Below are positions 1 to 11,266 of a stretch of 64,000 nucleotides of DNA, piece by piece. Origin of the DNA: Coffea arabica (Eukaryota > Streptophyta > Magnoliopsida > Gentianales > Rubiaceae); the NCBI RefSeq assembly GCF_036785885.1, contig NC_092323.1, positions 14,578,501 to 14,642,500 on the forward strand. Direction: 5' to 3'. Under the pieces are notes generated by a model, which did no database searches, was not told the DNA's origin, and worked only from the letters and a program-made list of their open reading frames with translations. Position numbers and translations under genes: made by a program. The first letter of the stretch is position 1. The number at the start of each line of letters is the position of its first letter.

Positions 1-3000
1 GCAGTCAAGTAGTGGGGCGTCTAGTGTTTCATCTGGGATTAGGCTGGAAAATGTTAGTAAGAGTTATAAGGGTGTGACTGTGTTGAAAGATGTGAATTGG
101 GCGGTGAAAAAAGGCGAAAAGGTCGGATTGGTAGGCGTAAATGGAGCAGGGAAAACGACCCAATTGAGGATTATATCTGGTTTAGAGGAGCCTGACTCAG
201 GGAATGTGATTAAGGCCAAGGCTAATATGAGAATTTCGTTTTTGAGTCAAGAATTTGAGGTATTGGGGACGCGAACAGTGAAGGAAGAGTTTATGAGCGC
301 ATTCAAGGAGGAAATGCAGGTTGCTGAGAGGTTGGAGAAGGTTCAGAAGGCTATAGAGAAGAGTGTGGATGATTTGGAGTTGATGGGAAGGCTGTTGGAT
401 GAGTTTGACTTGTTGCAGAGAAGAGCTCAGGCTGTAGACTTGGATGTGGTTGAGGTAAAGATTAATAAGTTGATTCCTGAACTTGGATTTGTTCCTGAGG
501 ATTCTGATAGGCTCGTGGCTTCATTTAGTAGTGGCTGGCAGATGAGGATGTCCCTTGGGAAGATTCTTTTGCAGGTAGACACCAATCTGTGGTGTATGTT
601 TCTTGAGAAATGTTGATTTTGAGAATACGTTAAGTGGCAGTTAGGACTGAATATTACTCTTTTCTACAAAATGCGCTAACTTTGGAACTTATACTAATTA
701 GCTGACTGATGCATTGGTCTCAGGATGATGGTCTGGCTTAGTTTGATCTGTGCTAGTTTATTTTGTATTTTGTCTGTTTAGTAATTGAAGAATTATTTTG
801 AGGATAGAATTTAGTAGACTAGTTCAACTTAAATATATTTTTAATTCAAGGTGGCTACAATAATTACAATTTTGATGAATGTAACTAAATTTGAAACTAA
901 ATGTCATCTGAATGATATTGAAACTGCATTGTATTTGATTTTGTACTAAAGAAGTGCTTATGATCACTAAATAGATGCTCAATTGCAGGTAGGATGCTTT
1001 TTCGTTGGAGATGTGTTACTCCTACCTAATCTAAATCCAGTTTTGATAGGTTTAGTTATGTGTTGTACGTTGTGGCACTTATACTGAGCTTATTGCAAAC
1101 ACTTGCAGGACCCAGATTTGCTACTTTTGGATGAACCTACAAATCACCTTGATCTTGATACAATTGAGTGGCTTGAAGGTTATCTCCAGAAGCAAGATGT
1201 GCCAATGGTCATCATATCTCATGATAGGGCTTTCCTAGACCAGCTGTGTACCAAAATTGTGGAAACAGATATAGGTGTATCAAGGACGTATGATGGGAAT
1301 TACTCTGATTATACTATTGCAAGGGCAGTTTGGATTGAAGCTCAGTTTGCAGCATGGGAGAAGCAACAGAAGGAAATTCAGCAGACAAAAGAGCTAATGA
1401 ACAGGCTGAGTGCAGGAGCAAATGCAGGCCGTGCATCTACTGCTGAAAAGGTATGACGTTTGATTGAGAATCTTAATCTATATAAAGGACCTATATTCCT
1501 GTAGACCCATAATATGAAAACACTAGTTAAATCTTCTTAAGTGATGGTCAATTCCTTTTTACAGCTTCATTACTTTACAACTATAACTTGAGAGTCCTGC
1601 CTGGTAACCAATTTGGACACCAAAAGTCTGAAGTTTCCCCAAATCTTGATTCCTCTTACAGTTGTATGACTAAGATCAGATTCCTGTTGCATTTGATAGG
1701 ACGTACATATGATTTTCCGGAAAACATCCCCAAAACCACAGAAGAAAGGAATCTGAAGAAAGAAATGAGAAGTAGAAAACAATTAGTGGTCCATGTGGCA
1801 GTTCTGCTACTGGTATAATTTGCTTCGCTATCATGTTATTGTAACATTTTATATCTTTTCTTAAAATGAAGTAAATGTCTTTCTTATTATAATTATTTTT
1901 TAGTATATTCTTGATGACAAGGCTTTTAGGTTTAATAATTCAAACTTCATTCATGTAATCCCTTATATTCTATATCTTTCATTAGCTCATTGATTGTGCC
2001 ATTGTTTTGGCAAGAAATAATCTAGTAAATTCCTTTTAAGGAATGGCTTTAGAATGAATTCCTTATTTCTCTTTCCTCACCTTTTTTTTTTTAAAAAAAA
2101 AAAATTTGGTACTTCCTGTCCCTGGGTGGGATTTTGGAATAACAGAAGCTGGAGAAACTTCAGGATGAGGAACAAGTTGACAAACCTTTTATTCGGAAGC
2201 AAATGAAGATCAGGTTCCCTGAGCGTGGGAGAAGTGGGCGCTCTGTAGTGACGATAAAGAATCTGGAGTTTGCATATGGAGATAAGGTACTTGATGAACA
2301 CCACCAAGGTTTATTTCTTTCAGTGTTTGTTCATATAGGCTGAGACAGTGTCATGAGATTTCATTTCTGACAGTTAAATGAATTTTCATGGGGCACCAAA
2401 CAATTCAGTTCCCTATTTATACCTTAAAAGTATCTTAACATAATTTGCTTTAATTATTTGCCAGACACTATTTAAGAATGCCAATTTAACAATCGAAAGG
2501 GGAGAGAAAATTGCCATCATTGGCCCAAATGGATGTGGTAAAAGTACTTTGCTCAAATTAATTATGGGCCTACAGAAGCCAGATAGAGGTGAAGTGTTGC
2601 TTGGGGAGCACAATGTATTGCCAAACTACTTTGAGCAGAATCAGGTTGACACCCTTGTTATTGTTGCCCTTGAGAATATTTTGTTTATTAAACAGTAGTC
2701 CTGGTCTAGTGATGACCGGAATATTCAGAATGCTTGCTTATTACTATTTTTTTATATGGATGAATTTTGTTCATTTTTTAGGCTGAGGCTCTTGATTTAG
2801 ATAAAACAGTGCTTGAAACAGTAGCAGAAGTTGCAGAGGACTGGAGGCTTGATGATATAAAGGGACTTCTTGGGCGTTGTAATTTCAAAGCTGATATGCT
2901 TGATAGGAAAGTTTCCTTCTTGAGTGGTGGTGAGAAGGTAAGGCAATCACATTTTATTGTGCATGACATGCATATTTGGATTTAAGCTAAAGCTCGCTCA

Positions 3001-5148
3001 CGTTCTGAATTACTGGCTATATCTGTTTACTACAACTTTTTCCTTTCTCAATTAAATTAGTAGAAGTGGATTTTTGTAATAAAATCTTTCGTTCTTTTAA
3101 TTGAGAGGAGTTTAATGTAATTTGGAACTTTAGGACTATGTCTTCTGGTCGAGTTGCCTTCATAAAAAATCCAACTGTGGGTGTGTTAAAATCATAATTG
3201 GAAGGCCTATTGGATATAACATGGGAAGAAAGATGATAAAGTGATGCAGCTATTGCCAAACTTCATTGTTTGAGCTGCTTTTGTTTATTATTCTATCATA
3301 TGGTCTGGCACATAATTGAAATGCACTAAAAATTTTGAGCAATGAGCCATCCAGACTTACATTTCCCTGTTCTGTTTTTACGCTATTTTCTGATCTTTTT
3401 TCTCTTGAAAAATAGGTTGAAATATGCGCTTTAAAAGAGATTTCATATGTTGCAGGTGTTGTATGATAAGCAGATTGCACGATTTTGGGATACGTTCTTA
3501 ATATTAGGGGTTACTGCCTCTGTTGTTTAGCATTTTTAATCCAGTCCCACTTGTTTCTTTAAGCTTGACCTTTTACTCCTGTGCTTTTGAACTAAAGGAT
3601 AGGTGAATGTTGAAGAGTAGCAAGAGACACATGAAAATGCATGTTATTTTCACATATGGAAACAACCAAAGGGACAAAGCACATATGGATACTTCTACCA
3701 GAGAAGAATTCTCAGAGCACAGCTTGAGGTTTATTTGACTTGAAATAGTTAAATTTGAGAAACAGAAGTAGAGCAGAAAGATGGTGTTTAGGATATCCGA
3801 AGTATAATGACTTTAGGATATTAGAAAGTGAAAACTATAAAAATTTTTGTCTTTGCATCCTTTCTTAGTTGTCCTACCTTTGAATTTGACCTTTAAATTT
3901 GTGGAAAATTTGATAATTTCTGTTTTTAAACTTCAAGGTTCAGAATGAAACTTCTAAATCTTTACAAGCCCATCATAGCCATTTCTATTTGCCTGTTCTG
4001 AAGCAGTTTGTTATGGTTCAGTAGTTAATATTACGCAGTTTAAGCATTTGGCCTGTTTCTCTTTCAGGCTCGACTAGCATTTTGCAAGTTTATGGTGAAA
4101 CCTTCAACCTTGCTTGTCCTGGATGAACCAACAAATCATTTGGATATACCTTCAAAAGAGATGCTTGAGGTTTGTGTGGGCTCATTTATTTCCAGGCATG
4201 AGTGTATACATCATAGCATAAAATGTATTTCATCTTCGTGACTATTTAACTGTATTTGTTCTATCAGGAGGCCATCAATGAGTACAAGGGAACTGTTATT
4301 ACTGTATCTCATGATCGGTACTTCATAAAGCAAATTGTTAACAGAGTGTTGGAAGTGAAGGATGGTCATGTGCAAGACTATGTTGGAGATTACAACGTAA
4401 GTTTGATTCCTGTTTTAGCAGCAGTATGTTCAAATGAATATATGACTGAAAACTAAGCATCACTAACCTCTGCAATTACATCACATTTGTATTTCAACCA
4501 GACAATACTATGAGCCTTTGACTTTGACAGACCATATAAACACATTGCGTGTGGATTTATATTGCATTTTTACATGTAGACAAAATTTTAGAACTTCAAG
4601 TTTGAACTTGCAGCTTTTCGGTTAGAATCAAAACTTCAAACCTTGATGTGGTTCAATCATGAAGGATTTTTTCCTAATCTGTTAATTGACTGTGCTTTAA
4701 GTAGGATTGAGTTTGACCTGAACTTGAGGTTCGGTCGAAATAGGTTGGGCAACTTTTTCATGTCTAGGCCTTTGTGATATATGTCATTCAAAAAGGGCTC
4801 TTTTCATTACCATTTACCAATCACATCATTCTTCATTTGCAGTATTATTTAGAGAAGAACCTTGAAGCAAGGAAGAGAGAGCTTGAGCGCGAGGCAGAAC
4901 TCGAGGAGAAGTCCCCAAAGGCAAAGGCCAAATCAAAGATGTCAAAGGTAAGGTCACGTGTAGTAAGTCACAAGTGTAAGAATTGCGATCTCTATACATT
5001 TGTATGACTCATCACCATTGAAAGAACTAAACTTTCTATTCGTGGCCAACAGGCAGAAAAGGAAGCTAGGAAGAAGCAGAAAATGCAGTCATTTCAAGCT
5101 GCTAAACAAAAGTCTAAAGGGTTGAAGAATGCTAAAAGATGGAACTGA
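1..5148 (+). CDS. ABCF5: ABC transporter F family protein, ABCF5/GCN5-like (5'-truncated by window edge)
   Basis: Soluble twin-ATPase of the ABCF (GCN20/EF-3-like) family, which has no membrane domain and acts on ribosomes. Nine exons, all joined in phase 0: 2-574, 1109-1450, 2146-2286, 2465-2644, 2782-2937, 4068-4169, 4268-4396, 4843-4947 and 5053-5148. They give 607 visible residues. The first ATPase domain shows Walker [10 protein letters not shown] (residues 45-53), an SSGWQMR signature and [12 protein letters not shown]. The second shows GPNGCGKST (about 372-380), LSGGEK (459-464) and [11 protein letters not shown]. The C-terminus is a Lys/Glu-rich tail ending in NAKRWN. From memory the Arabidopsis ABCF5 protein is about 690 residues, so roughly 85 N-terminal residues, including any transit peptide, lie outside the window. 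Splice sites are all GT-AG. The ABCF family call is very secure; the ABCF5 subtype is from remembered similarity. Confidence 0.93.
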
Positions 5149-6360
5149 ATAGTTTTAGTTACTTACCACAGTGCTGATCCAAAACCTATACTTTGTACAA
5201 AGCCTGGTAGAGGATGCATAGCTTCTTGTCCATCTGAATATACAAATTAAATAGAAATAGGTCATGTGATTTGCTATGATCTGGCAGGCTATAGCTTCTT
5301 ATAGGAGGCCATGAAAAGAAAATACAAGGTTCTTTGATCAAATTATCATTCTATTAGCTGCAGAGTTCTCCATCCAACACCCCCCTCCCTCCTCCTGCTC
5401 CTACTCCCTCCCTCCCTCCTTTTTTTGGCAGTGAAAGTATTGCAAGCATTTTTGTTCTCTGCAAGCCATAGCTATTAAAGGCTCTCCAAATAAAGCCATT
5501 TGTGTATGATGTTACCAACTTATCTATGGAACAAAGGAAAGTAAGAACCACCGGTCTTTGGGCTGGTGGTCACCATCAATGCATTAAGGTTTCGTGAGGT
5601 GGGAGGCAAGGGTTCAAACCTTGTCTCCCATCAATTTATCACAATTAAATGTGGCCTTGTTTAAAAAATTCAGATGGGTGTGCACCCGTCTGATTTACCA
5701 CACCTGTCTCGTCCAGTGATGGTTCAGTTTTTAGCATAAGAAGCCTCCGCAGGATGGATATGGGGTTTTGATGTTGAAATAATTAAAAGGGAGATGGGCA
5801 TCATCATTCCAAAAATCAAGTAATTAAAAATTACAATGAGCAATGTAGAATTTCACAGATTGAATAGACGTAAATTAACCACCATCCACACAACAATTCA
5901 GGCAGCGTGCCTTCAATTGGTCCAACCATCAAAGGATGATAGCTTGTAGTTTGCAAAAAATTAGGGGAAATACTCACATCTTATTAATTTTGAACTTTTA
6001 TTTGGTGTTTAAGATGCTCTTATTAAGATGGGTAATGACATATTCATCATTGGATTAATAGATAGTAAAATAATAGTCTAGAGTAATTAAGCAAAACAGA
6101 CACAAGTGTATAAACTCGGCCAAAAAAATTGATGTCCTTAAAAGAATTACTACATGAAAAGAAATTACTTGGCAAAAAAATAATTGGAAATGGTGCGTTA
6201 ACCATCTCTTTACTATTAATTTCGTAAGAAAAGGAAAAGGTATAGGACTCAATTAATACAATCTTACAATTGATGTCCTTAGCGCCAAATAAGCAAAAAT
6301 TGCCTTCTCTCTTAATTTGCCCAGTTAGCTTGTCCTTTCCCAACAATTTTCCGAAAATCA
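5149..6360. other. 3' flank of the ABCF gene and intergenic spacer
   Basis: The first 150-250 bases are the probable 3' UTR of the ABCF gene. A pyrimidine-rich tract at about 5373-5421 carries runs of C on the + strand, hence G runs on the - strand that could form a quadruplex. A tRNA-like SINE fragment (listed separately) follows. The remainder to 6360 is AT-rich. It contains short open frames on the - strand (6047-6361) with no recognisable protein. Confidence 0.5.
5545..5700 (+). mobile_element. tRNA-derived SINE-like fragment
   Basis: An A-box-like GGGCTGGTGG at about 5561 is followed some 50 bases later by a B-box-like GGGTTCAAACC. This is the spacing of an internal RNA polymerase III promoter in tRNA-derived SINEs. 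It does not fold as a complete tRNA. No poly-A tail or clear target duplication was found, so it may be an old or truncated copy. Its B-box region (GGCAAGGGTTCAAACCTTG) resembles that of the SINE on the - strand at 60413-60637. Confidence 0.4.
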
Positions 6361-6366
6361 AATTAT

Positions 6367-6460
6367 TGGGCTATTTTAACCGCCGATTCTGCATAAACCC
6401 CGCCTCAATTGTGAAAAGCCAGCTCTCTCCGACGGCGCCGTTTTAGCTGAGAATAAGGTC
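6367..6460 (+). promoter_or_regulatory. Probable promoter of the PDCD2-like gene with a site II-type box
   Basis: TGGGCT at 6367-6372 matches the plant site II element (TGGGCY) common upstream of housekeeping and ribosome-biogenesis genes. It is followed by a pyrimidine-rich stretch at about 6420-6480 that looks like a transcript leader. The start codon is 0.7 kb downstream, and a TAG sits just before it (about 7073-7080), so a 5' UTR intron is likely. This is inference from motif and position only. Confidence 0.35.
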
Positions 6461-7089
6461 CCTTCTCTTCTCTCTGCATCTTCATTTTATCTTGGTTTGT
6501 ATGTTTTGAGGTATGAGAGCTTGAAATTGTTTTGCTTATGCTTTTTAGCTTTATCTTCACCAGAAAAACTGTCTTTTTTTTTCTTTCTTTTTTAGCTTTT
6601 CAATTTTGGTTTTGTGTTTGTTTTTGTGAATTTTCTACAGCAAGAAGATTTTTTATTGGTATTGATAAAAGACTATAAAAAAAAAGAAAGAAAAAGAGAA
6701 TCTTTACTGAGTTGGTTTCTAACTTAATTTTTTTGGGTAGTTAAGATTATTATGCTGGCACTTTTCTGTTAAAGGGCCATCACAAAATTAGATTTCGTCC
6801 GGAACTAGTGAAAAAGAAAGATGTTTTAGTATGTTGGTTTTGGTTATGTATAAAGGGCCTTCACAAAATTTAATTTTGTCAAGAATTAGTGAAAAAGAAA
6901 GATATCTGGAGTTGTTGGTAAAAGGTTATCACTGAATCAGGTTTTGTGAAAAAATGGCTGAGTTTCAGTTGCTTATTCTTTGTCCTCTATTGCAATGAAG
7001 CAGTCAACGAATGATAAAATGCTTCCGTCTTAGAGCGTGTACAGCTTATGTCAGCGTTTTTTGTTTTCTATTTGGCTATAGATAACCCG

Positions 7090-10000
7090 ATGGAAGAAGT
7101 TATATTGGGAATGCCAGGACCTTGGGCCGATGATAATTATGAAGTGGCTGACCATTATACAACCAAAATTGGAGGACTTCCTGTAAGATAGTTTGTTTGA
7201 TTTTGAGAATTAGACTTATTTTCAAGGAAGTTCTTGCTGTGTTTTTATTATTGTTTTTTGTCTGAACAGGACTGGCCAATTCCTGATATTGGTATTAAGC
7301 CTGAACTGCTAATATGTCCATCATGTAAAAGCAATCTCTGTCTTCTTGCACAGGTTTTTGAATAGTTTGCCCTTTTTTTGGTGGATAACAATCAGCTCAA
7401 AGTTTGAGTCAAAGTGCTTTCTTTTTTCTGGGTTTTGTGTTTCTTATCTTACTCAGGTTTATGCTCCGATTTCGAGCGAGAGTTTGACACTTGAAGAACG
7501 TGTTATTTACATTTTTGGTTGTGTAATGCTGCAATGTGGGAGCAATCCTTCAAGGTTTAATGGTTCTGGCTTACTAGATTCCTATTAAGATCTCGAAGTT
7601 GGATTGACCAGAGTTATTCTTGTTCTTGGTCTTCTTTGTTTTTACTTTTATGGTTCTTTTGTATGTAGTTGGAGAGCTCTTCGAGTACAGAAGTCAGTCA
7701 GTAGTGAAGATCCATTTGTACACAGTAATGATGTTGCCCCTTTTCCGTCGTCTTCTGTTTCAGCTGTTAAAAATGATTGGCAGCAAGACTTGTGGACATT
7801 CGAGTCTAGAGAGGATGATGATGGTGGAAACGGTGATGACTTAGATCTAGAGGACTTAAGTAGGGCATTTTCTGAAGCTGCAAGTTTGTCTTCCAATTCA
7901 AAGAAACAAAGTTGTGATCCTGAGGCTAGTCTGAAGCCTTCATCTACAGATGAGAAATCTAAAGCTAATGATAAACGATTTCCTGGTATAGCTTGTGGGT
8001 GTGTTTGGAAGAATATTTCGAATGCATTTTTTACAACATGCAGATTATTGTTTTGAAGTTTATCTCAGAATGTGTATGTGTGCATATCTGTAAGTTGAAA
8101 CTCCTGCATTTCAAAAAAAAGGTACCTGTGCCAAGATAACCAGATTGAAGTGCAAATCTGATCCTTCTGAGCAGCAATCCCCCTGTTCAGTTAGTATCTA
8201 TTCTTGAATGAAAGAGAATGGGGAGGTGGTGAGTTCTTGGGCCAGGATAGCATTTTCCATGAGTTGTTATGATTCCTGCTGTAATATCCTGCCGAAGTCC
8301 TAATCCAATCTAAAAGCATGTCGTCTCTAAGCTTTTCTACCACAAAAAAAGGAATCAATACTTGGCCATTTTTTATGAATTGTAAACCTCACAATCATCT
8401 GGACTATTAGCCTTTTAGTTAGCTCATTTGTTTATTTCAAAATTCAGTTTCAGTGTAATACTATAAGGCTGAATTGTTTATTTTGTAACAATGTGATTTG
8501 TGCTAAAATGATAGTCTCAATCTGCATAATCCATTCCTAGCTGTGAGTTTCTCTGCAGGATATTTTTCCATGTTTTGCTAGAAAGTCTTTTGAAAGATTT
8601 TAATTTTTTTAATGTTTTTTATTGCAGTTTTGCCTTGCTTCTACATATATGCACAGGAGGAGAAATTTACAAAGGAGGTCACTTCCTTGTGGTCAAAATA
8701 TGGCTCACTGTCTGTGAATGGGAACGAAAGTGATCTTGATGATCATACACCGGAAGAGAGATGGGAAGAGGAGAAGTATGAATATGATAAAGCCTTGAAT
8801 GCCGATAGGACTTACCTCAAGTTCAAGAAACGTATTGATGCATATCCAGAGCAATGCTTCAGGTGAAGTTGTCAGGGTTCTTGACCTTAGAAGTGGAAGT
8901 GATGCTTTTCACCTTCCTGTGTACTTATAGTTGATTGGCAGGCTCTGAACCCAGATTATTGTTTCAGTACTTTTAGAAGCTCCTGTTTTGGCTGTGAAAG
9001 GCAATTTTTATTTTGGGAAAAAAAGGGGGGGGAGGGGGTTTATGGGGCAATGTACGGTCTGTCGCTATTAAGAAGATGTTTTGACTGGTAGCTGAACTTT
9101 TTGATCCTTAGAGACCAAGTGAGGAGATATTCTAGTAAGAGTTACAGATATATATCATGAGGGGAATGAGTTAAAGTCCGTATTATTTGGTTGAAGTTCT
9201 GATTTGAGAGCTTTATTATCATGTCACGGATAAAGGTCAACAAAAACTTATCGACACTCAAGTTTTTGGACTTCTTCATGCAAAGTAGAAGCAAAGTGTA
9301 GAGATTCTCTCATTTAATTTATTTCATTTTTCAACTGTTATTATCTTCTTCAACTCATAGTAAGTGTGCTTTATATGGATTAACCACGTATCTTGTAGTA
9401 GCTAGTTTCATCATTCCTTTCTCTTAGGATACAACTAGAATACTTGGTAGGACTTTTGGACTCTGCCCAATTCTGAAGTTCTGCAATGTCAATGCTTTCA
9501 GATATTCATATGGTGGGAGGCCACTAGTGGCCTTTATGGATAAGGAAGGTGCTGGCACATGCTGCCTCTGTGGTGGGTCAAGGCAATACGAGATGCAGCT
9601 GATGCCGCCATTGTTATATTTTCTACAGAAAGCAACCAGTAAACAACCCAACATTTCTTTGGAGAGCTGGAACTGGATGACTCTGATCATCTATACCTGT
9701 TCTAAGGTGACTCTAACCGTACAAAATACTGTGCTGAAATTGGATGCAAATATTTTCCTCATATTGATATGGCTAATTATCTACCATGACTGTGAACCAC
9801 CAACAACATTGATTGTGAATTAGAGAAACAGGGTACCATTGCAACTTGAAAATCTGATGGCTCTTTGAAAGCCCGTCATAATTTTATTATCCAGAGTAAA
9901 TGTTTATGTATAAGAAAGACATGCGACTTTCCAATGATTGTGTTTTTACTATGAAACTGCTCAAATTATTCAGAAGGTTTTGTCGGAGAGAATAATGAAA

Positions 10001-10613
10001 AGTAAGTCAATCTTCAATAACACTGGAAGTGTTTGGATACCCCAATTATCCCAAATAATATTTCGCTTGCATCATAGACACATTTTTCAACCCACCTTTT
10101 TATATTTCCAACCACCTTTTTATCTCACATACATCACATCACAAAAAGTGCTACAGTAATTATTCCAAATAATATTTCAAATAATACACTATTCAAACAA
10201 ACCTAGTACTATTATCACATATAGTTTCGAAGCAACTATGAAGGTGGCCTAAACTGGCTGCTAAATGTTTGAAGTCATTCTTAACTCCATTTCATTGGAT
10301 GATCCTCTTTAACCTCAGTAACCTTGTCACTGTTCCCCTAGGATTTGTAGGCTCTTAGCCATCCACTTCTTATAGGATAGTCCTCAACAACTCATCCCCA
10401 ATTACTCTTCGTTCGTACTCCTCATGGCTTGCAGCTATGGGCTAATTTGTATATATGTGGTTCCAAGTATGCTTTGTCTTGTTCATCTGCATATTCATCT
10501 AATATCACGATCCTTGTTCCTTTTAGAGCTGTGCAGAGTCTATCCATCTGGATAAGCCCAACAATCACGGCTGGGTTGTAGCAGAGGAAGCTGTTGTTGT
10601 ACAGTTGGAGTAA
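7090..10613 (+). CDS. Programmed cell death 2-like (PDCD2-like) protein, 372 residues
   Basis: PDCD2/TSR4-family proteins are linked to 40S ribosomal subunit assembly in yeast and animals. Seven coding exons join cleanly: 7090-7182, 7270-7353, 7457-7554, 7669-7985, 8628-8862, 9502-9706 and 10527-10613 (1119 nt with stop). The start is the ATG of [15 protein letters not shown]. An N-terminal zinc-binding region has [18 protein letters not shown] and a Cys near [19 protein letters not shown] low-complexity acidic linker ([19 protein letters not shown]) precedes the conserved C-terminal domain. That domain has [11 protein letters not shown], the [11 protein letters not shown] segment split across exons 5 and 6, a second CCLCGG cluster, and a Trp-rich [12 protein letters not shown] stretch ending in [11 protein letters not shown]. 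The last intron (9707-10526) carries a MITE. The final 29-codon exon was placed by frame and family similarity. The gene converges with NRPB4. Confidence 0.88.
10028..10205. mobile_element. Short MITE in the last intron of the PDCD2-like gene
   Basis: An AT-rich element of about 175 bp whose ends are imperfect inverted repeats: GTTTGGATA near the left end against TATTCAAAC near 10190. Internal motifs (CTACAGTAATTATTCC and repeated AAATAATATTTC) recur in a diverged form at about 31060-31140, which suggests a dispersed family. A clean target duplication was not found. Confidence 0.5.
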
Positions 10614-11266
10614 CATTATACCTCAAAGTTGTACTTATGGGCGTGCATTTTGTTTTTTAGTTCCCCATTTTTGAGCGATTGACTTCATCATTTTGTGTTT
10701 TTTTCATTTAGATGATGAGCATAGAATCGTTAGTTTTCTTTTGGTCGTGTTCTTTCTTTCTTTCTTTCTTTTACAAGTAGCTATAGAATGGGGGAAAGAA
10801 TGAGGCAAAGTTTTTGCTGCTCGGAGGAGCATAGCAGCAAAAGGAATTTGGTCAGCAATTGGAGCCTCCACACTTCAGTCCCCAAATAATTCAGGGGCTG
10901 TTTAATGCGGAGATTGTACCATATGCTCGAGCTTTTGAACTGTTAAAACAAGTTCCGGTACTTTACTTAATTTGATTGATGTATACAAATTGATATTATC
11001 ATGGCAGATTCCTCTAGCTAGCCAAATTGCAAAGGTTTGAAGTAGTTAAACATTAGACTACATTTTCTTCTTCAGATGAACAAGAAAATTGTTCAAAATA
11101 AGATGAAAGCATAATTGATTTGAAAATCCAACAATTACTTCCCAATTTAAGCTCTGTCTCGTCTTTGGCACCCAAGATCAATGTAGAATTTACATGAGCA
11201 CGATATGCCAGTGGCATTTACCACCGACCTTTCTGTCCTAGATAGATGTTGCTGCTCAAACTTCTT
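10614..11266. other. Convergent 3' flanks of the PDCD2-like and NRPB4 genes
   Basis: These 653 bases lie between two stop codons facing each other and should hold both 3' UTRs and polyadenylation regions. A short TTTC microsatellite sits at about 10748-10770. No other gene or repeat is evident. Confidence 0.5.

Noticed and set aside
1588-1818. Small frames in intron 2 of the ABCF gene
   Set aside because: No similarity to the family at this position. Exons 2 and 3 join in phase without them.
7604-8056. 150-codon open frame treated as a separate gene
   Set aside because: It is exon 4 of the PDCD2-like gene with intron sequence at both ends; the splice sites at 7668/7669 and 7985/7986 fit the family.
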